Assembly: GCA_030267565.1 (NCBI GenBank)
Contig: BRXU01000012.1
Span: 2,850,501 to 2,914,500 of the forward strand
Reading direction: 5' to 3'
Length of the DNA: 64,000 nt
Source: Pleodorina starrii
Lineage: Eukaryota > Chlorophyta > Chlorophyceae > Chlamydomonadales > Volvocaceae
Part shown: piece after piece, positions 61,224 to 64,000 of the stretch
Layout of the letters: each line of letters starts with the position of its first letter
Position numbering within the stretch: position 1 is the first letter of the stretch
Made by a program: the position numbers and the translations under genes
The notes under the pieces: model-generated
What the model was told of the DNA's origin: nothing
The model's input: the letters and a program-made list of their open reading frames with translations, nothing else
The model's database searches: none

Positions 61224-62091
61224 GATCCACATAGTGTTGCGAAATTACTGTAATTTGAGAAATTTTTTGTTGTAATACGTAAATGTAATACGTATTACAC
61301 GTAAAACGTGTAATTACTCGATTTTTTGAGCTGCAAAACGGACTTGTAATTTTACACAAGCCGTACAAGTGTACGAAGGGCCCCAAAACCGCTCGAAATG
61401 CGTTCAAGTCAAGTTTTTCATACTTTTATACCCTCTCCGCTTCCGCCTTGAGCACCTGCAGCTGCGAAACTTGAGGCGGCCAACCTTCCAGGGACCCTGG
61501 CAATCCAATTGTCATGCATGTAAACATGTCCGACACGGGTGACATGGCCGCTAACACGCCAAAGTCTGGCTGTTAGGCGGTGACTGTTAAGGAAGTCAAT
61601 CAGCAGATCAGGAGGTGAATGGGACCGCTTTCGGACTGGCTGGATGCGCAGCCGGAGCTGAACCTGACGACCGGCGAGACCGAGGCCGAGGCCTAAATTG
61701 GTGTCCGGTTAGCATGATATCCTGAGAAATGATGTTTCAGGACAGCGGGCGTGATAGCAGCGTTGTGTTCGGCGTTTGAGCCAGTCAATGTTCCCGATTT
61801 TGAGCTTTAGCAGTAAGCTACAGGTATTCCGTCAGTAAGCCGAGTTGATAGATACTTAGGTCTAACAATCAGATGCAGTTCCGCGGTGAGAAAGAGACAG
61901 GAAAGAGGTACGCGACGGGCGGTCGTTACGCCCGTTACAAATTTAAGCAGTTTGAGTACCGTTTTCAGACCGTAACGTAATTGCCCCCTTTTTGTAACAT
62001 TACAGGACTTTTTGGCCGCATTACGTAAATACGTAATGTAAATTACAGTTACGCGGAACGTGTAACTGTAACTCCCAACACTAGATCCACA
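61224..62091. mobile_element. Non-autonomous hAT-like transposon with 8-bp target duplication
   Basis: The element is 61232-62083 (852 bp), flanked by direct repeats GATCCACA at 61224-61231 and 62084-62091. Its ends are TAGTGTTGCGAAATTAC on the left and, inverted, TAGTGTTGGGAGTTAC on the right. An 8-bp duplication and TAGTGTTG-type ends fit the hAT superfamily. Subterminal regions hold many TACGTAA/TTACGT units, which in hAT elements are often transposase sites. It is too small to encode a transposase; a 25-codon frame (61619-61696, DWLDAQPELNLTTGETEAEA then stop) may be a leftover 3' exon. Confidence 0.8.
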
Positions 62092-62181
62092 ACAGGGCTC
62101 GAGGTCCAAGTTTAGTTTGGCTGCAGAGGGGCGGGCAGCAGCGGGACGCACATCCGCCCGTGTGTGCAGCGCAATGCCGCG

Positions 62182-62190
62182 TATAAATAG
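62182..62190 (+). promoter_or_regulatory. TATA-box-like sequence
   Basis: TATAAATAG inside CGCGTATAAATAGACTCG, on the strand opposite to the LRR gene, 93 bp past that gene's stop. No plus-strand gene is recognised downstream, so its role is unknown. Confidence 0.35.
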
Positions 62191-62282
62191 ACTCGCCCCC
62201 CGCTGTGCTGTCAGCACCAATGCAGAAGCGCGGCTCACACAGCTTCCAGGGCCATGCCAACTCCTGCACGCACACCCGTCCT

Positions 62283-64000
62283 TCAGCACATACGCCACGA
62301 ATGCTCACTCGCCGCCATCTGTGCTGCAACCCTCCCTTTACCTTCCCCTCCCTTCCCCTCCATTCCCTTCCCTGGAGGACTGGAGAAGGTCCGGCCCCAC
62401 AGCAGCGAACCTTTATGGCCGTGTGCTGGCAGCAAGAGACCCTTCCTGAGCGTGCCAACGGACACGCGTGCCGCCACACCGCCATCCTCCAGACGCCTGT
62501 TCAGCTCCCAGGCAGTGCCGTCGTTCCGCACCCGCTGCATTATGGCGCCAGTGAGCCTGCGGACGATATCCTCCGCATCCTCTGCTGCCTGCTGACGGCA
62601 TGGAGCCTCATCCTGCTCCTCCTCATCCGCCTCCTCCTCCACCTCTTCCTCATCCACCTCCTGCTCCTCCTTCTCCACTTCCTCCTCCTGCTCCTCCTCT
62701 CCCCCTTCTCCCTCCTCTCCCCCTTCTTCCTCCATCTCCTCCACCTTTTCCTCCTCCATCTCCTCCTCCACCTCCTGCTCCTCCTCTCCCTCCTCTTCCC
62801 CCTCGCCCTGAACCTCCCCCTCTTCCTCCTCCTCTCCCTCCTCTTCCCCCTCTCCCTCCACCCCCTCCTCCTCCTCCCCTCCCTGCACCTCTTTGTCATC
62901 CTCGGAAGTTCCCGCAAAACTGGGCGCCCACTGGCTGTACGTCCAGCACCGGAGCGAGGCATTGTCCGCCGTGGCACGGGCCACCTCGGCCGCCTCATCT
63001 ACCGCTACTGCCTCCGCGCCCACGTACTCGGTGCCCTCCTCACTTTCAAGCGGCCTACTCCCCACGTGGCCTAGTGGGTCGCGGTCCAGGTGGATGTGCA
63101 GCGGCCGGCTCCGCAGCTCCGCCTCCTGGGGTAGCGCCAGCAGGCCCTCCACCAAGGCCGTGTACTTCCTGCCGGTGTGCAGCCGCTCACAGGAGCGCAC
63201 CACCACCTCCTCACACATCGGCAGGGCAACCAGCAGGGACACCAGGTTGGCAGGCGTGAGGCCCGCGCACCAGTGGAACTCCAGCCGCTGCAGCCTCGGT
63301 GCCAGCAGTGGAGCACATGTGAGCTCCAGGCTGGCCATGCTTGCGCGGTGCTGCACCTGGAACACATTGAGGTGCTTCGGGGGCTCAATGAGTCGCTGCA
63401 GCGCCCTGCCCAGCATCGGCACCTCCCGGTCAAAGCTGAGCCGGGTAGTGTCCACCTGCAGGACGTCCAGGTAGCGCAACAGCGAGTCGCTCAGGATGAG
63501 CCCCAGCCCGGCCTCCTGGACCCTCAGCTGGTTCAGCCGCAGCCCCGCCGCTGTCGCCGCTACAGTGACGCTTACAAGGAGGCGGTGGTCGGAGGCATCC
63601 ATGTCCCAGATGCGTATCTGCTGCTGCTGCTGTGGCCCACCACTGCTGCTGCAGTCTTCTGACGTTCTCATCCTGGTCAGCAGGACGCGCCCTCCCTCGA
63701 TCTCCAGCTCCTCAAGCGCCTCACCGAGTCCAAAGCACAGCACGTGCCGCAGGCTGGGGTTGGTGGCTGGCATCCCTTGCAGCCGGAGCGTGCGGAGATT
63801 TGGGAAGTGAGCAAGCACCTTGGCCTCCGCTGGAGACACCGAAACGTTGAAGTCCCGGGCGTTGGAGTCCCTGGCGGGCTGCTCGAAGCTCAGCGTGAGG
63901 TCCCGCAGCCGTGTTAGGTATTCCGCCAACACCTCGAGGAAATTGAGCCCCTGGAAGAAGCAGATCTGAAGACGCTGCAGGCGGGGGAGGTGATCCGCGA
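62283..64000 (-). CDS. Leucine-rich-repeat protein with Glu-rich region, 5' end beyond the right edge
   Basis: One frame stays open from the window edge to a stop at 62283 (572 codons). LRR-like segments appear from the first base: LPRLQRLQICFFQGLNFLEV, LTRLRDLTLSF, FPNLRTLRLQGM, LEELEIEGGRV, LQRLEFHWCAGLTPANLVSLL and MCEEVVVRSCERL. This resembles F-box/RNI-type LRR proteins, but no F-box is seen; it could lie beyond the edge. After about residue 340 comes a region of roughly 80 residues that is almost only Glu with a few Val, Gly and Met, then IVRRLTGAIMQRVRNDGTAW and a basic tail. The last 60 codons look less convincing, so an unrecognised intron or earlier end is possible. The function is unknown. 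Confidence 0.7.
   Translation of the reverse strand, partial: ADHLPRLQRLQICFFQGLNFLEVLAEYLTRLRDLTLSFEQPARDSNARDFNVSVSPAEAKVLAHFPNLRTLRLQGMPATNPSLRHVLCFGLGEALEELEIEGGRVLLTRMRTSEDCSSSGGPQQQQQIRIWDMDASDHRLLVSVTVAATAAGLRLNQLRVQEAGLGLILSDSLLRYLDVLQVDTTRLSFDREVPMLGRALQRLIEPPKHLNVFQVQHRASMASLELTCAPLLAPRLQRLEFHWCAGLTPANLVSLLVALPMCEEVVVRSCERLHTGRKYTALVEGLLALPQEAELRSRPLHIHLDRDPLGHVGSRPLESEEGTEYVGAEAVAVDEAAEVARATADNASLRCWTYSQWAPSFAGTSEDDKEVQGGEEEEGVEGEGEEEGEEEEEGEVQGEGEEEGEEEQEVEEEMEEEKVEEMEEEGGEEGEGGEEEQEEEVEKEEQEVDEEEVEEEADEEEQDEAPCRQQAAEDAEDIVRRLTGAIMQRVRNDGTAWELNRRLEDGGVAARVSVGTLRKGLLLPAHGHKGSLLWGRTFSSPPGKGMEGKGGEGKGRVAAQMAASEHSWRMC

Overview
The window looks like nuclear DNA of a volvocine green alga related to Chlamydomonas. 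It is GC-rich, its genes are broken by many short GT-AG introns, its exons often encode Ala/Gly/Ser/Gln-rich low-complexity stretches, TGTAA-type poly(A) signals follow several genes, and the chloroplast ATP synthase gamma subunit is nuclear-encoded and very close to the Chlamydomonas protein as I remember it. The recalled C. reinhardtii sequence differs at several residues, so I infer a relative rather than that species. Nothing in the window looks bacterial or organellar.

Layout. 519-4384 (-): low-complexity protein of unknown function, running off the left edge, with a possible PP1-docking motif. 7362-9563 (+): chloroplast ATP synthase gamma chain, five exons. 11929-12357 (-): plastid ribosomal protein uL29. 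12858-22843 (+): splicing factor CWC22, fourteen exons. 25576-29560 (+): two-exon, Ser/Ala/Pro-rich protein with a 23-Gln tract, unknown. 34513-39406 (+): ABHD11-like alpha/beta hydrolase, six exons. 41586-43384 and 47483-49221 (+): tandem secreted FAD-linked (BBE-like) oxidases. 53237-57979 (-): ankyrin-repeat/U-box E3 ligase, seven exons. 62283-64000 (-): LRR protein with a Glu-rich region, running off the right edge. I placed each exon junction by hand from GT/AG sites and reading phase; all phases close for the eight genes complete in the window.

These are mostly unrelated housekeeping and accessory genes. There is no operon-like logic. The only functional grouping is the duplicated oxidase pair. 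uL29 and CWC22 are head-to-head and may share a 500-bp promoter region.

The most interesting material is non-coding: (i) a 20-38 nt motif (core GGCTCCGGCCTATACGTGGA) present eight times, in introns wherever the gene model is clear, close to the acceptor when in sense and close to the donor when antisense; (ii) a perfect 232-bp inverted repeat with a 26-nt loop in an intron of the ABHD11-like gene, beside a hAT-transposase-like fragment; (iii) an 852-bp hAT-like element with an 8-bp target duplication; (iv) an uninterrupted (GGGA)161 tract acting as the pyrimidine tract of a U-box gene intron; and (v) loss of the FAD-anchoring His in one of the two oxidase paralogues.
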